Positions 44,767 through 53,083 of a DNA stretch of 64,000 bases are shown here, piece by piece (position 1 is the first letter of the stretch; every line of letters begins with the position of its first letter). The notes beneath the pieces were generated by a model that did no database searches, was not told the origin of the DNA, and saw nothing but the letters and a program-made list of their open reading frames with translations. Source of the stretch: Bacillus sp. (in: firmicutes) (GTDB lineage: Bacteria; Bacillota; Bacilli; Bacillales; Bacillaceae); assembly GCA_031180805.1 (NCBI GenBank), contig JAPSLL010000005.1:62001-126000 (forward strand), given 5' to 3'. A program made the position numbers and the translations under genes.

Positions 44767-46187
44767 TATTCCGTTCTGGACGCTAGTTTTTCTAATTGGG
44801 CTTTCTCAAGCTTCCAACCATCACTTTCCTTTACTAGGTTCCAGGTTCCACCCCATTCTTGGACTAATGTACTACCATCTTCTTGCTCGTCATATGATGT
44901 CATTTCAACATATGCCTTAGCTGTAGTATCATCAACACTTGTAATATTTAACATTGTTACCGTATCATTTATATTCTGTTCGAGACCTTTTGTCCATCCA
45001 TCAAAAGTAACTTTTGATTTATATGAACTAGAGAAAAAGTCATAGGCCGATTGAAAATTGTCACTTGAAATCGAATTATAATGCCCAAGAATCACTTCTT
45101 CAATCGCTTCTTTCTCATTTGAAGCATCAATACTATCATAGTCCTCATCAGCCTCATTTAAACTTCCATCTTGGTCTTCGAAAAATAATTCCGCATCTGT
45201 TGTATTTTCTACTAATGTTACAACATTGCTTTTCTTTACTTCGTCACCAAGTTTCCTTTGTGCATAAATTTTAAGCGAACCATCTAATGGAACAGGACCG
45301 AATTCTTCGATATCTCCTATTTCCATTTTTGTGTTTTTATCGTTCACATAAAGCACCGCATCTTCATAATTCGAATAAATATAGACATAATGATTAGACC
45401 AGTCAAATTCCAATGAAGCTGTTTGCTCAGCAAAGTCTTCGGTATTCAGCTTTTCGTCAGCTTCAACCTTACCATATTCACCATTAATAACTGCTTTAAC
45501 CGTATACTCACCTGGCAGCAACGGTCCAATTTGCTCTTCCTCTTCAATGGTTGCTTTTTTTACATCATTTACATAGATGTCCGTCTTTTCACTTTCAGAT
45601 GCAACATCAATATAAAAGGTTTGGATTTTGATTTTATAGGAATCAAATAGCACCCACTTTTTCCCGTCCTCTTTTAATGCTGCAAATGGAGATGGCTCCT
45701 CAGACGATTTCTCCTCCTCTAAAGCAGCAGCATCTGATAAAAGTCCATCAGCAATTGATGTAATCATTCTAGGATGCTCATGTAAATAATTTAGAAAAGC
45801 CTTTGTTTCTTTATCATTTGCCTTTACTTCATATTGACCTTCATTAATGTATTTCTTAACCTTTTTAACATCTTTTTGGTCAACCGCATCGATAAAGTGT
45901 TCAGCTACCTTCGTAGGAGATGTCATCTCTCCTACAACATAATAGCCTCCTGCCAATAAGGCGACGACAACAACACCAACAATTGCGAATATTTTTGATT
46001 TTTTACTTTTAAAAATGGGCTGTTTTGGCATATCTGAACTACTCATTTTTTCTTGAACTGGCTTTGATGAAACAATTTGTTTCTGCTTGTTTTCATTTGC
46101 ATGATTTCGTTTCACCGGTTCGCCACACTCAGCACAAAATTGATGCCCCTCAATCAATTTTGTTCCACAATTACGACAATATTCCAC
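44766..46187 (-). CDS. Membrane-anchored zinc-ribbon protein, TcaA/YvbJ-like (473 aa)
   Basis: GTG start at 46187 with AGAGGTG upstream. Zinc ribbon (YCRNCGTKL and FCAECGEPV, residues 3-24), membrane helix (about 68-86), then a TcaA-like outside region with two beta modules (GPLLPGEYTVKAVI and FGPVPLDGSLKIYA) and a C-terminal NTF2-like domain (EVILGHYNSIS, VQEWGGTWNLVKESDGWKL). It is a shorter relative of the 36205-38082 protein and is translationally coupled to the GH3 gene. Confidence 0.87.
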   Translation of the reverse strand: MEYCRNCGTKLIEGHQFCAECGEPVKRNHANENKQKQIVSSKPVQEKMSSSDMPKQPIFKSKKSKIFAIVGVVVVALLAGGYYVVGEMTSPTKVAEHFIDAVDQKDVKKVKKYINEGQYEVKANDKETKAFLNYLHEHPRMITSIADGLLSDAAALEEEKSSEEPSPFAALKEDGKKWVLFDSYKIKIQTFYIDVASESEKTDIYVNDVKKATIEEEEQIGPLLPGEYTVKAVINGEYGKVEADEKLNTEDFAEQTASLEFDWSNHYVYIYSNYEDAVLYVNDKNTKMEIGDIEEFGPVPLDGSLKIYAQRKLGDEVKKSNVVTLVENTTDAELFFEDQDGSLNEADEDYDSIDASNEKEAIEEVILGHYNSISSDNFQSAYDFFSSSYKSKVTFDGWTKGLEQNINDTVTMLNITSVDDTTAKAYVEMTSYDEQEDGSTLVQEWGGTWNLVKESDGWKLEKAQLEKLASRTE

Positions 46188-46234
46188 TTGATGTTCACCT
46201 CTAAAAATATCGAGTTAAATTGGATGTGTAGAAC

Positions 46235-46270
46235 AAAAGCAAGCGTCTCATTAACCGTGACGCTTGCTTT
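46235..46270 (-). terminator. Terminator between zinc-ribbon genes
   Basis: AAAGCAAGCGTC and GACGCTTGCTTT form a perfect 12-bp stem; on the minus strand it ends in TTTTGT. It follows the gene at 46280-47134. Confidence 0.85.
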
Positions 46271-46279
46271 CTAGTTAAA

Positions 46280-47134
46280 TCAATAGTTAAAGAAATCCAA
46301 AAGGCTCGTACCTAGCTTTTCAGTGTAGCTATCGATAATAACGTTCAAAATGATAAAAATCACAATATAGTTAATGAGTGTTCCATACAATCCATCAAGC
46401 CCAAATGGAATATCCTTCTTAAAGCTAAAAATCGTAAGTGGAACAACAAATAACAATCCTAAAAGTCCGAAAAACCAAATATATAAATAAAAATCTACAT
46501 TAATAATAGATAAAATTAGTGCCACAATAAGTAGAGCGGTAGGTACAATTAGGAAAGTCCCGAATCTTGCAAAAATATCTTTAATCGTAATTTGAACACG
46601 ACCAAGCTTAATAACTGCAAAAGTAATTAATGCTATGAAGGCGATTATTACTAAACTAAAGAATGTAGGCTTTAAAACTGATGTAAAACTCATCTCTTCA
46701 CTTAACACTACTAAAAAAGGAATATCCTTAAATAATGTTTTCAATCCAAAATAAATGGTAATCGGAATACATAATGCATAAAGAATCATTGTAATTAGTC
46801 CATTAACAAATTGCTCTTGTCTTACTGATTGTGCCGCTTTTGTCGGATTTTTAAGTCCTTCAATAAAATAAGAAAAGTATAACTTCGATACGTTTTTCGC
46901 AGCTTCAACATGTTTGTTTGGCTCTGCAGGCTGTACTGGTTGTACAGGACTAGTTGGCTGTGTTGAATATACCGTTTCAGCTGGTTCTTGCTGTACAGGT
47001 TGTTCCGAAACTGGAATCGTTGGTTCCACTGCTGCTGCTTGTTGTTGCTCAGCTGTCTCTTCCACCAACTTTGTTCCACATTTCACACAAAATTTTCCAC
47101 CTTCGTTTTGGTGGCCACAATTACTACAAATCAC
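46280..47134 (-). CDS. Zinc-ribbon multi-pass membrane protein
   Basis: 284 residues, GTG start with AGGAGG upstream. Zinc ribbon (ICSNCGHQN and FCVKCGTKL, residues 2-22), a Pro/Gln/Val-rich linker (to about 75), then five to six membrane helices (about 110-280). Its ribbon style and position put it with the other three zinc-ribbon proteins, but unlike them most of the protein is in the membrane. Function unknown. Confidence 0.82.
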   Translation of the reverse strand: MICSNCGHQNEGGKFCVKCGTKLVEETAEQQQAAAVEPTIPVSEQPVQQEPAETVYSTQPTSPVQPVQPAEPNKHVEAAKNVSKLYFSYFIEGLKNPTKAAQSVRQEQFVNGLITMILYALCIPITIYFGLKTLFKDIPFLVVLSEEMSFTSVLKPTFFSLVIIAFIALITFAVIKLGRVQITIKDIFARFGTFLIVPTALLIVALILSIINVDFYLYIWFFGLLGLLFVVPLTIFSFKKDIPFGLDGLYGTLINYIVIFIILNVIIDSYTEKLGTSLLDFFNY

Positions 47135-47320
47135 TTTGTTTCCTCCTAAATTTTTTTATAGAAATATAGGCTTATTTTTTTAAGTAAAAATTACAAACGA
47201 TACCAAAATAAGACAATATTCTATTAATCTGTTTATTATTATACACATTTTTAAACATTTTGGGAGGATAAATATAACTATCGGACTATGTTTTTTGTCG
47301 GAATTTAGTACTTTATAAAT

Positions 47321-47368
47321 AAAAATTTGTGACAGGTATAAAGGAAATTCCCTTTCATATCTGTCACA
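47321..47368 (-). terminator. Terminator after yraE/yraD-like pair
   Basis: TGTGACAG and CTGTCACA form an outer 8-bp stem extended by further pairs; on the minus strand it is followed by AATTTTTATTT, 6 bp past the stop. Confidence 0.8.
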
Positions 47369-47373
47369 TCATC

Positions 47374-47670
47374 TTAATCCGTTAATTTCAATGCCGTTTC
47401 TGTTATCGTTAAATCTGTCTTTAACTGTTTACTTAAGTCACTAGGATGATACATTCCTTCATCAATCATATAGGATGAAATTTTTTCATGGGTAACAATC
47501 GCATGTTTGAGCTGTTCACGTAACACGTCCTTTACTGCTGGTGTTGAAGCTTCTGTTATGGCGAAGGCAAGATTTCTAATATTCGCTTTAGCTGATATTA
47601 GAAAATCTGTTGCGATAACCTGATCCGTCATCCCACCCATTCCCATTAGCTTTTTCACGAGCTCATTCAT
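47374..47670 (-). CDS. Spore coat protein, CotF/YraD-like
   Basis: 98 residues: TDQVIATDFLISAKANIRNLA, the central AITEASTPAVKDVLREQL and HEKISSYMIDEGMYHP, the CotF-family ferritin-like two-helix pattern. AAAGGAG lies upstream of the ATG, which overlaps the previous gene by 8 bp. In Bacillus subtilis YraD is the partner of YraE next to adhB. Expected in the spore coat. Confidence 0.85.
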   Translation of the reverse strand: MNELVKKLMGMGGMTDQVIATDFLISAKANIRNLAFAITEASTPAVKDVLREQLKHAIVTHEKISSYMIDEGMYHPSDLSKQLKTDLTITETALKLTD

Positions 47671-47875
47671 GACTGTTATTGCTCCTTTCTGTCATAAGTT
47701 CCTTTAGCTGTGTGACAAATTTTGTTCCTGCTTCTACATCTGCTAATAAAATTTCTTTTAAGGCTGGATCCCGTACTAATCCGCTCATTGTAAACGCCTT
47801 TGTTAATGATAAATTTTTAAATGTTAACAATTCATGTAATTCAAGTGTTTCATGTAATCCTAAATACTGAGTCAT
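47663..47875 (-). CDS. Spore protein, YraE-like
   Basis: 70 residues: LHETLELHELLTFKNLSLTKAF and DPALKEILLADVEAGTKFV. This is a CotF-like half protein that also resembles the 48026-48235 product (LAYHETMDTHELLNFKTNCL). ATAGGAG precedes the ATG. It is the first gene of a two-gene unit with the YraD-like gene. Confidence 0.83.
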   Translation of the reverse strand: MTQYLGLHETLELHELLTFKNLSLTKAFTMSGLVRDPALKEILLADVEAGTKFVTQLKELMTERSNNSHE

Positions 47876-48025
47876 CGTTCCACTCCTATCTTTGGAAAAT
47901 TCTTATTTATAGAGTACCAATCGAACCATTTCCTATACTTAATCATCAGGTAACTTCTATTGGTAATTTTTTTCGGATGATCGTTTGTAAAAATAGGTCA
48001 TCCTAAAGAAAAAGGAGTGAATTCG

Positions 48026-48235
48026 ATGGAACTAAATGCTTTAGCTTATCATGAAACGATGGATACACATGAACTCTTGAATTTTAAAACAAATTGCTTA
48101 ATTCGCTCAAAATTGATGCAAGGTATTTGCTTTGACAATGACTTAAAAGCATTGATGCAGAAAGATGTAGCTCAGTCAGTCGCAGCAATTAAAGAGCTTA
48201 AACAATTATATGAGAAAGCTCGTACATTACATTAA
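48026..48235 (+). CDS. Spore protein, YraG-like
   Basis: 69 residues from the ATG at 48026 (AAAGGAG 7-8 nt upstream; the in-frame GTG at 48017 overlaps the Shine-Dalgarno). It carries HETMDTHELLNFKTNCLIRS and is similar to the divergent YraE-like protein, including the HETxxxHELLxFK core. First gene of a unit with a YraF-like gene and adhB, as in the Bacillus subtilis yraGF-adhB order. Confidence 0.84.
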   Translation: MELNALAYHETMDTHELLNFKTNCLIRSKLMQGICFDNDLKALMQKDVAQSVAAIKELKQLYEKARTLH

Positions 48236-48249
48236 GAGGTGAATCATTT

Positions 48250-48612
48250 ATGAATCAAGACTTTTTGGATCCGAAATATGCAGAAGGAATGCCGAAAATG
48301 GCAGATTCCTCATTTGCCCTAGATTTTTTACTTACTGTAAAAACAGGAATTCGCTATTATGCGGTTGCATTGACGGAAACAGCTAGTGCTGAATTAAGAC
48401 AAGCGTTGTCTCGCCAAATGGAGCTGGCCATTGACCTCCACCAAGAAATATCAGAGCTAATGATGAAAAAAGGCTGGTTATACCCACACGATGTCGAAAA
48501 GCAAATTGAACTTGATATTAAAGCAGCAGATATGGCACTTGCCATTGCAGATATGGAGCTTTTCCCAACTGACACTGATCGTCTAGGGACGTTTGCAACA
48601 CCGAATAAATAG
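48250..48612 (+). CDS. Spore coat protein, CotF/YraF-like
   Basis: 120 residues: DSSFALDFLLTVKTGIRYYAVA, LTETASAELRQALSRQME and HQEISELMMKKGWLYPHDV, the CotF-family pattern shared with the YraD-like protein. AAGAGGTG precedes the ATG. It is 14 bp after the YraG-like gene and 24 bp before adhB. Confidence 0.87.
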   Translation: MNQDFLDPKYAEGMPKMADSSFALDFLLTVKTGIRYYAVALTETASAELRQALSRQMELAIDLHQEISELMMKKGWLYPHDVEKQIELDIKAADMALAIADMELFPTDTDRLGTFATPNK

Positions 48613-48636
48613 ATGCTTTAGGAGGATGATATAGTC

Positions 48637-49776
48637 ATGAAGGCAGTTACATATCAAGGAATTAAAGATGTCGCTGTAAAAGAAGTACATGATCCGAAAA
48701 TCGAAAAAGCAGATGATCTTATTATTAAAGTAACATCCTCTGCCATTTGTGGCTCTGATCTCCATTTAATTCATGGGATGATCCCGAATACACCTGAAAA
48801 CTTTATTATCGGCCATGAGCCAATGGGGATTGTCGAAGAGGTTGGTCCAGAGGTGGCAAACTTAAAAAAGGGAGATCGCGTAATCATTCCCTTTAACGTA
48901 AGCTGTGGGCAATGCTGGTATTGCACCAATGATTTCACTAGTCAATGTGATAACTCGAATCCACATGGGGAAATGGGCGGTTTTTTCGGCTATTCGGAAA
49001 CGACCGGTGGAGTTGCTGGTGGACAGGCTGAATATTTACGAGTGCCTTACGGTAATTTTACTCCTTTTAAAATCCCTGAAAACTGTGAAATGGAGGATGA
49101 AAAGCTTGTTCTTCTTGCAGATGCTGCATCGACTGCCTACTGGTCAGTTGATAATGCAGGTGTAAAAAAGGGAGATACTGTTATTATTTTAGGCTGTGGT
49201 CCTGTTGGTCTTTTAGCACAAAAATTTGCTTGGCTATTTGGTGCAGAAAGAGTTATAGCTGTTGATTATGTCGACTACCGGCTGCAGCATGCAAAAAAAA
49301 CAAATCATGTTGAAATTGTAAACTTTGAAAGTGAAGAAAACATTGGCAACCACTTAAAAGAAATGACAAAGGGTGGTGCAGATGTTGTCATCGATTGCGT
49401 TGGAATGGATGGAAAAATGACACCGATGGAATTTTTAGCAACAGGGTTAAAGCTTCACGGTGGCTCAATGGGTGCAATCGTAACTGCTAGTCAGGCAGTC
49501 AGAAAATGTGGGACGATCCAATTAACTGGTGTTTATGGAATGAGATATAACGCTTTTCCATTAGGTGATATTTTCCAACGAAATGTCCAATTAAAAATGG
49601 GCCAAGCACATGTCATTCCAATTATGCCAAAGCTTTATCAACTTTTTGCAGATGGGAAGGTAAATCCTGCTGATGTTGTTACACATGTTCTCCCTTTAGA
49701 TGAAGCAAAACGTGGATATGAAATATTCGATACAAAGACAGACGATTGTATCAAGGTTGTATTGAAGCCTCATTAA
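48637..49776 (+). CDS. adhB: Zinc-dependent alcohol dehydrogenase AdhB
   Basis: 379 residues, medium-chain dehydrogenase. Catalytic-zinc residues in ICGSDLHLIHG and GHEPMG; structural-zinc Cys cluster CGQCWYCTNDFTSQC; Rossmann loop ILGCGPVGLLAQ. The long form with a GGVAGGQAEYLRVP segment matches glutathione-independent formaldehyde-dehydrogenase-like AdhB. TTAGGAGGATG precedes the ATG. The yra linkage suggests expression in the sporulating cell. Confidence 0.92.
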   Translation: MKAVTYQGIKDVAVKEVHDPKIEKADDLIIKVTSSAICGSDLHLIHGMIPNTPENFIIGHEPMGIVEEVGPEVANLKKGDRVIIPFNVSCGQCWYCTNDFTSQCDNSNPHGEMGGFFGYSETTGGVAGGQAEYLRVPYGNFTPFKIPENCEMEDEKLVLLADAASTAYWSVDNAGVKKGDTVIILGCGPVGLLAQKFAWLFGAERVIAVDYVDYRLQHAKKTNHVEIVNFESEENIGNHLKEMTKGGADVVIDCVGMDGKMTPMEFLATGLKLHGGSMGAIVTASQAVRKCGTIQLTGVYGMRYNAFPLGDIFQRNVQLKMGQAHVIPIMPKLYQLFADGKVNPADVVTHVLPLDEAKRGYEIFDTKTDDCIKVVLKPH

Positions 49777-49844
49777 TCTCACTTAAAGGTTGAAAACAAG
49801 ATTATTTATCTCATGAAAAACAAATTTCTATCTTTAATTTGAAT

Positions 49845-49876
49845 AAGCAGAGCTCTATCTATTCTCTGCTTTTTTA
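49845..49876 (+). terminator. Intrinsic terminator after adhB
   Basis: AAGCAGAG pairs with CTCTGCTT around an 11-nt loop and runs into TTTTTT. Confidence 0.85.
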
Positions 49877-50003
49877 CTGTTCCTAGTCTATTTTAGTTAC
49901 GTGGTCCATTTTCAAGAACATAATAACGAGTTTTTTAATGGCGCTGATAAAGGGCTAAGACCACATCAATTGAACGATCACGATCATTAACTCAAGAAAA
50001 ATG

Positions 50004-50567
50004 TTAAATATGATGAATGTTTAATTGACTCCAAGTTGATTTCCAATTCTTTTTTGCAATGCGTTCTTCGTAAATTGCAGCACGTTGTTTATTCTCGATA
50101 AAATAAGGGGTTGGCTTTACTTCTAATTGAACAACATCATTGATTCCCCAAGGTGCTATTAAACGTACATGTTCCTTTTCATCTAACTTCACGCCTAATG
50201 CTGTTGCTGTTTCTGGAAACTTCGATATCGCATCAACTGAAGAAGAATAAGGTGGCATTTTGCTTTTTAAGTGCATTCTTGCTTCATTTTTTACCGACCA
50301 AGGAATCGTTTTATCAAGTGATTTTAATTTTTCTTCAAGCTTTTTTTCATGCAATTCGTCAACATGTCCAGAATCAAAATAGATGACATCAACATCAGGA
50401 ATCGGGGTTCTCTCACTAAAGTTATGTAAGATATCCCATATTTTTGAACGGACAAACCCAGCACATATCCACCAATCAGGTAAATCTAATGATTTTGCCT
50501 TCCTTAATATTTCCATCATCCATTCATCCTGTTCAATAATAGATATGATTTTCTCTTCATTCATCAT
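50004..50567 (-). CDS. Nucleotidyltransferase family protein (PF06042-like)
   Basis: About 187 residues from the ATG at 50567 (AAAGGAGCAGC upstream; TTG 50573 also in frame). Pattern of the DUF925/PF06042 nucleotidyltransferases: DWWICAGFVRSKIWDILH, then the acidic motif PDVDVIYFD with metal-ligand Asp residues, WSVKNEARMH, and a C-terminal LEVKPTPYF. Substrate unknown; some relatives sit in peptide-modification clusters. No partner is adjacent. Confidence 0.87.
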   Translation of the reverse strand: MMNEEKIISIIEQDEWMMEILRKAKSLDLPDWWICAGFVRSKIWDILHNFSERTPIPDVDVIYFDSGHVDELHEKKLEEKLKSLDKTIPWSVKNEARMHLKSKMPPYSSSVDAISKFPETATALGVKLDEKEHVRLIAPWGINDVVQLEVKPTPYFIENKQRAAIYEERIAKKNWKSTWSQLNIHHI

Positions 50568-50667
50568 TTTCAAGCTGCTCCTTTAAAATTAGGATTATAA
50601 CTAGCTTTTGCAAAAAACTTAGTGAAAGGATTATTATCGATAATAATTCAGGAATATCTGTACTTCT

Positions 50668-51177
50668 TCACCATTTAGTAATTGCATATAAAATTTCCTT
50701 TGGATTGGGGTCGTGTTCTAAATAGCCTCCATATCGGGAAACGAGAACACCATAGTTGACATCCTTATCAAAAACCCATAAATCAGTATAGCTGATTGCT
50801 TCCCATATATTAGAAAAGTTTTCTATGACCCATTTTCCATTCACAAGAAAGATTGGACTGTCATTTATCCCCAAAAATAAATATGCTTGCTTCTCTTCTA
50901 TTTTTATCTGTTGGACATACTGAATAACCTCATCTTCCCAGCTAAATTCCTTTCTGAAGTTATGATATTTAGTTACAAAGTCCCCTTTATGCAGATCATA
51001 ATTCCATAATTTGTTTACTTTATCTAAAATTTCATCTACTTCTGGAGAGAAGATTAATTCGCATTTTTCTATTTCACTTGTTAAACGATATGGTAATCGA
51101 TTGATTAGATCATACCTTTGATTCTTTTGTTTATTACGTTTTATCTTTTGCTGCATTAGGATTTTCCGTTCTTTCAT
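50668..51177 (-). CDS. Unknown protein, possibly immunity-like
   Basis: About 169 residues from the ATG at 51177 (TAGGTGAG upstream; GTG 51186 also in frame). A basic N-terminus (RKILMQQKIKRNKQKNQRY) precedes an acidic, aromatic-rich globular part with KQAYLFLGINDSPIFLVNGK and YGVLVSRYGGYLEHD. This composition is common among polymorphic-toxin immunity proteins. I cannot name a family. Confidence 0.6.
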   Translation of the reverse strand: MKERKILMQQKIKRNKQKNQRYDLINRLPYRLTSEIEKCELIFSPEVDEILDKVNKLWNYDLHKGDFVTKYHNFRKEFSWEDEVIQYVQQIKIEEKQAYLFLGINDSPIFLVNGKWVIENFSNIWEAISYTDLWVFDKDVNYGVLVSRYGGYLEHDPNPKEILYAITKW

Positions 51178-51300
51178 CAATCTCACCTACTTTATTTAAC
51201 TATGTAACATACCGATAAAGTGCGTATAGCAATGTCTTTTCGATAACAAGCATCGACCGAAATCCGATTCTTTTATAAACATTTCTTCCAAACTTGCCTT

Positions 51301-51720
51301 TCAATCATTTCTTATTGATTCAGTGCTTGCCGCATAACCATAAATATAAAAGGCATTATTTTCTTCTTTATAATGAATGTGAAGATTGTGTAATAATTCT
51401 AGGAATTGCTCTGTTATATCAATGACTTCACCGTCTACGAGCCTGCCATGATGCTTTACATATCTTGGTCTAACTTTGATCCATTCGACCGAATAAAAAG
51501 GGAATAACCCCTCTATCCAATCTCCCAAGTACCATACATCATTGTCAAAAGTAACGGGTTCAGGCTTTTCTTGTAAAATATACTTTATTTGATAAGGGGG
51601 AGGAAATGGTAATCGATTTAGAACTCCACTCTGTAATTTCTCCCATTTCGTATTATTCATAATAGAACATAACTGTTTTTCAGATACGATTGCTTGTACC
51701 TTTTTCTTAAAACTTTCCAT
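51301..51720 (-). CDS. DUF6678-like protein, possibly immunity-like
   Basis: 139 residues: MNNTKWEKLQSGVLNRLPFP followed by PPYQIKYILQ, then DVWYLGDWIEGLFPFYSVEW and a C-terminal LHIHYKEENNAFYIYGYA. This N-terminal NNTKW...LPFPPPYQ pattern matches the DUF6678 family, found near Bacillus toxin/immunity loci. GAAGGAG precedes the ATG. It runs in the same direction as the 50668 gene, but no toxin gene lies beside it. Confidence 0.65.
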   Translation of the reverse strand: MESFKKKVQAIVSEKQLCSIMNNTKWEKLQSGVLNRLPFPPPYQIKYILQEKPEPVTFDNDVWYLGDWIEGLFPFYSVEWIKVRPRYVKHHGRLVDGEVIDITEQFLELLHNLHIHYKEENNAFYIYGYAASTESIRND

Positions 51721-51918
51721 ACGAATTCTCCTTCAAAATTGAGATTTCAAAAGATGATTTTGAATTGGAAATTAAAACAATTACTATTAAATATACATGG
51801 TGACTTATTTAATTCAAGTGTATTAACGTTTAATAGATAGATAAATTGGAAGACTTCTCTCAATATTAGCAAAGAACGCCCCCATAAATAAGCGTTCCTT
51901 TGCCATCAACATAAAAAA

Positions 51919-51958
51919 GAAAAAGCGTGTTTTGAAACAAGATTAATCAAAACACGCT
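51919..51958 (-). terminator. Terminator after butanediol-type dehydrogenase
   Basis: AGCGTGTTTTGA and TCAAAACACGCT form a perfect 12-bp stem; on the minus strand it ends in TTTTTC. It lies 100 bp past the stop. The remaining 51721-51918 gap shows nothing notable. Confidence 0.85.
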
Positions 51959-52057
51959 CTAAGTTACTTCCTATTAAATTTTACCTAACCGTAATGATAA
52001 AAATCTGCGAATTCCTTTAGCTTTTTAATAGCTCAAATGACTAAATTAACTTTTTAA

Positions 52058-53077
52058 TTATAGGTTCATATTCACTAGAATTTTGCATTGGCTACGATCC
52101 TTTGTTAACAATTCGAAGCCTTTTTCAACAATATCATTTAACGCAATCTCACTTGTAATAACTGTTTTTCCATCAATTACACCATTAGCTAACAGACGAA
52201 TGACTTCAGGAAATAAGCGAACGTATGCATAAGACCCACTGATTTTTGCTTCTGTTCTTACGCTCATATTTGGATCAAAATTCACTGGTTTTTCCCATAC
52301 ACTGACAATTTTGAACTCTCCGCCAGGGCGCACGGCGCTTACTCCACTTGTAAATGTCGCTTGTACACCAGCTGCATCATAGGCAACATTTACTCCACCA
52401 TTCGTTTTTTCACGAATATATGATACCGCATCTGTATCGATTGGATTAATCACATGTGTAGCTCCAAGTTCCAATGCTTTTTCTCGACGTTCATCCGCAA
52501 CCTCTACAACAAAAATCTCACTTGCACCTGCTGCTTTAACAGCTTGTAACAACAATAATCCGATTGGACCAGCACCAAATATTGCTGCAGTGTCACCTAG
52601 TCTTAATTGACTTTGGCGAACTGCGTGCACAGCAACTGCCGTTGGCTCCACAAGTGCTCCAAGCTCTAAGCTCATGTTTTCAGGTAAGTGGAAAATATTT
52701 TCTTGATTCACCACTGCAAATTGGGCAAAGCCTCCCGAGACAGTATATCCATATCCTTGACGCTCTGTACATAAATTAACAAAGCCTCTTTGACAATTAT
52801 CACATTTTCCACATGGAATTAGTGGTTCTACTGCTACCCGATCTCCCACTTTCGCATTTGTTACACCTTTACCTACTTCCACAACTACACCTGAAAACTC
52901 ATGACCTAAAACAGGCTGAGTACGGATCGGATAAGGGCCGGCTAAGTACTCATGCATATCGCTACCACAAATCCCTGCATATTCGACTTTTACCTTCACC
53001 ATACCTTCTTCTAAAGCAGGTATTTCTGTATCTTCTACACGAATATCTTTCATTCCGTATATCTTTGCTGCTTTCAT
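52058..53077 (-). CDS. Zinc-dependent alcohol dehydrogenase (2,3-butanediol/sorbitol type)
   Basis: 339 residues, medium-chain dehydrogenase: catalytic zinc motif AGICGSDMHEYLAGPYPI and GHEFSG; structural Cys cluster CGKCDNCQRGFVNLC; Rossmann loop IFGAGPIGLLLLQ; zinc ligand Glu in EPTAVAVHA. The GSDMHEY style and EPTAV match (R,R)-butanediol dehydrogenases and related polyol dehydrogenases; the exact substrate is open. It is 6 bp after a TetR gene on the same strand and likely under its control. Confidence 0.87.
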   Translation of the reverse strand: MKAAKIYGMKDIRVEDTEIPALEEGMVKVKVEYAGICGSDMHEYLAGPYPIRTQPVLGHEFSGVVVEVGKGVTNAKVGDRVAVEPLIPCGKCDNCQRGFVNLCTERQGYGYTVSGGFAQFAVVNQENIFHLPENMSLELGALVEPTAVAVHAVRQSQLRLGDTAAIFGAGPIGLLLLQAVKAAGASEIFVVEVADERREKALELGATHVINPIDTDAVSYIREKTNGGVNVAYDAAGVQATFTSGVSAVRPGGEFKIVSVWEKPVNFDPNMSVRTEAKISGSYAYVRLFPEVIRLLANGVIDGKTVITSEIALNDIVEKGFELLTKDRSQCKILVNMNL

Positions 53078-53083
53078 CTTTCT

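Noticed and set aside
46914-47183. Cys/Gly-rich plus-strand frame that looks like a small secreted peptide
   Set aside because: It is the antisense of the Pro/Gln/Val linker of the zinc-ribbon gene; the Cys and Gly codons come from the reverse of Gln/Pro/Thr codons.
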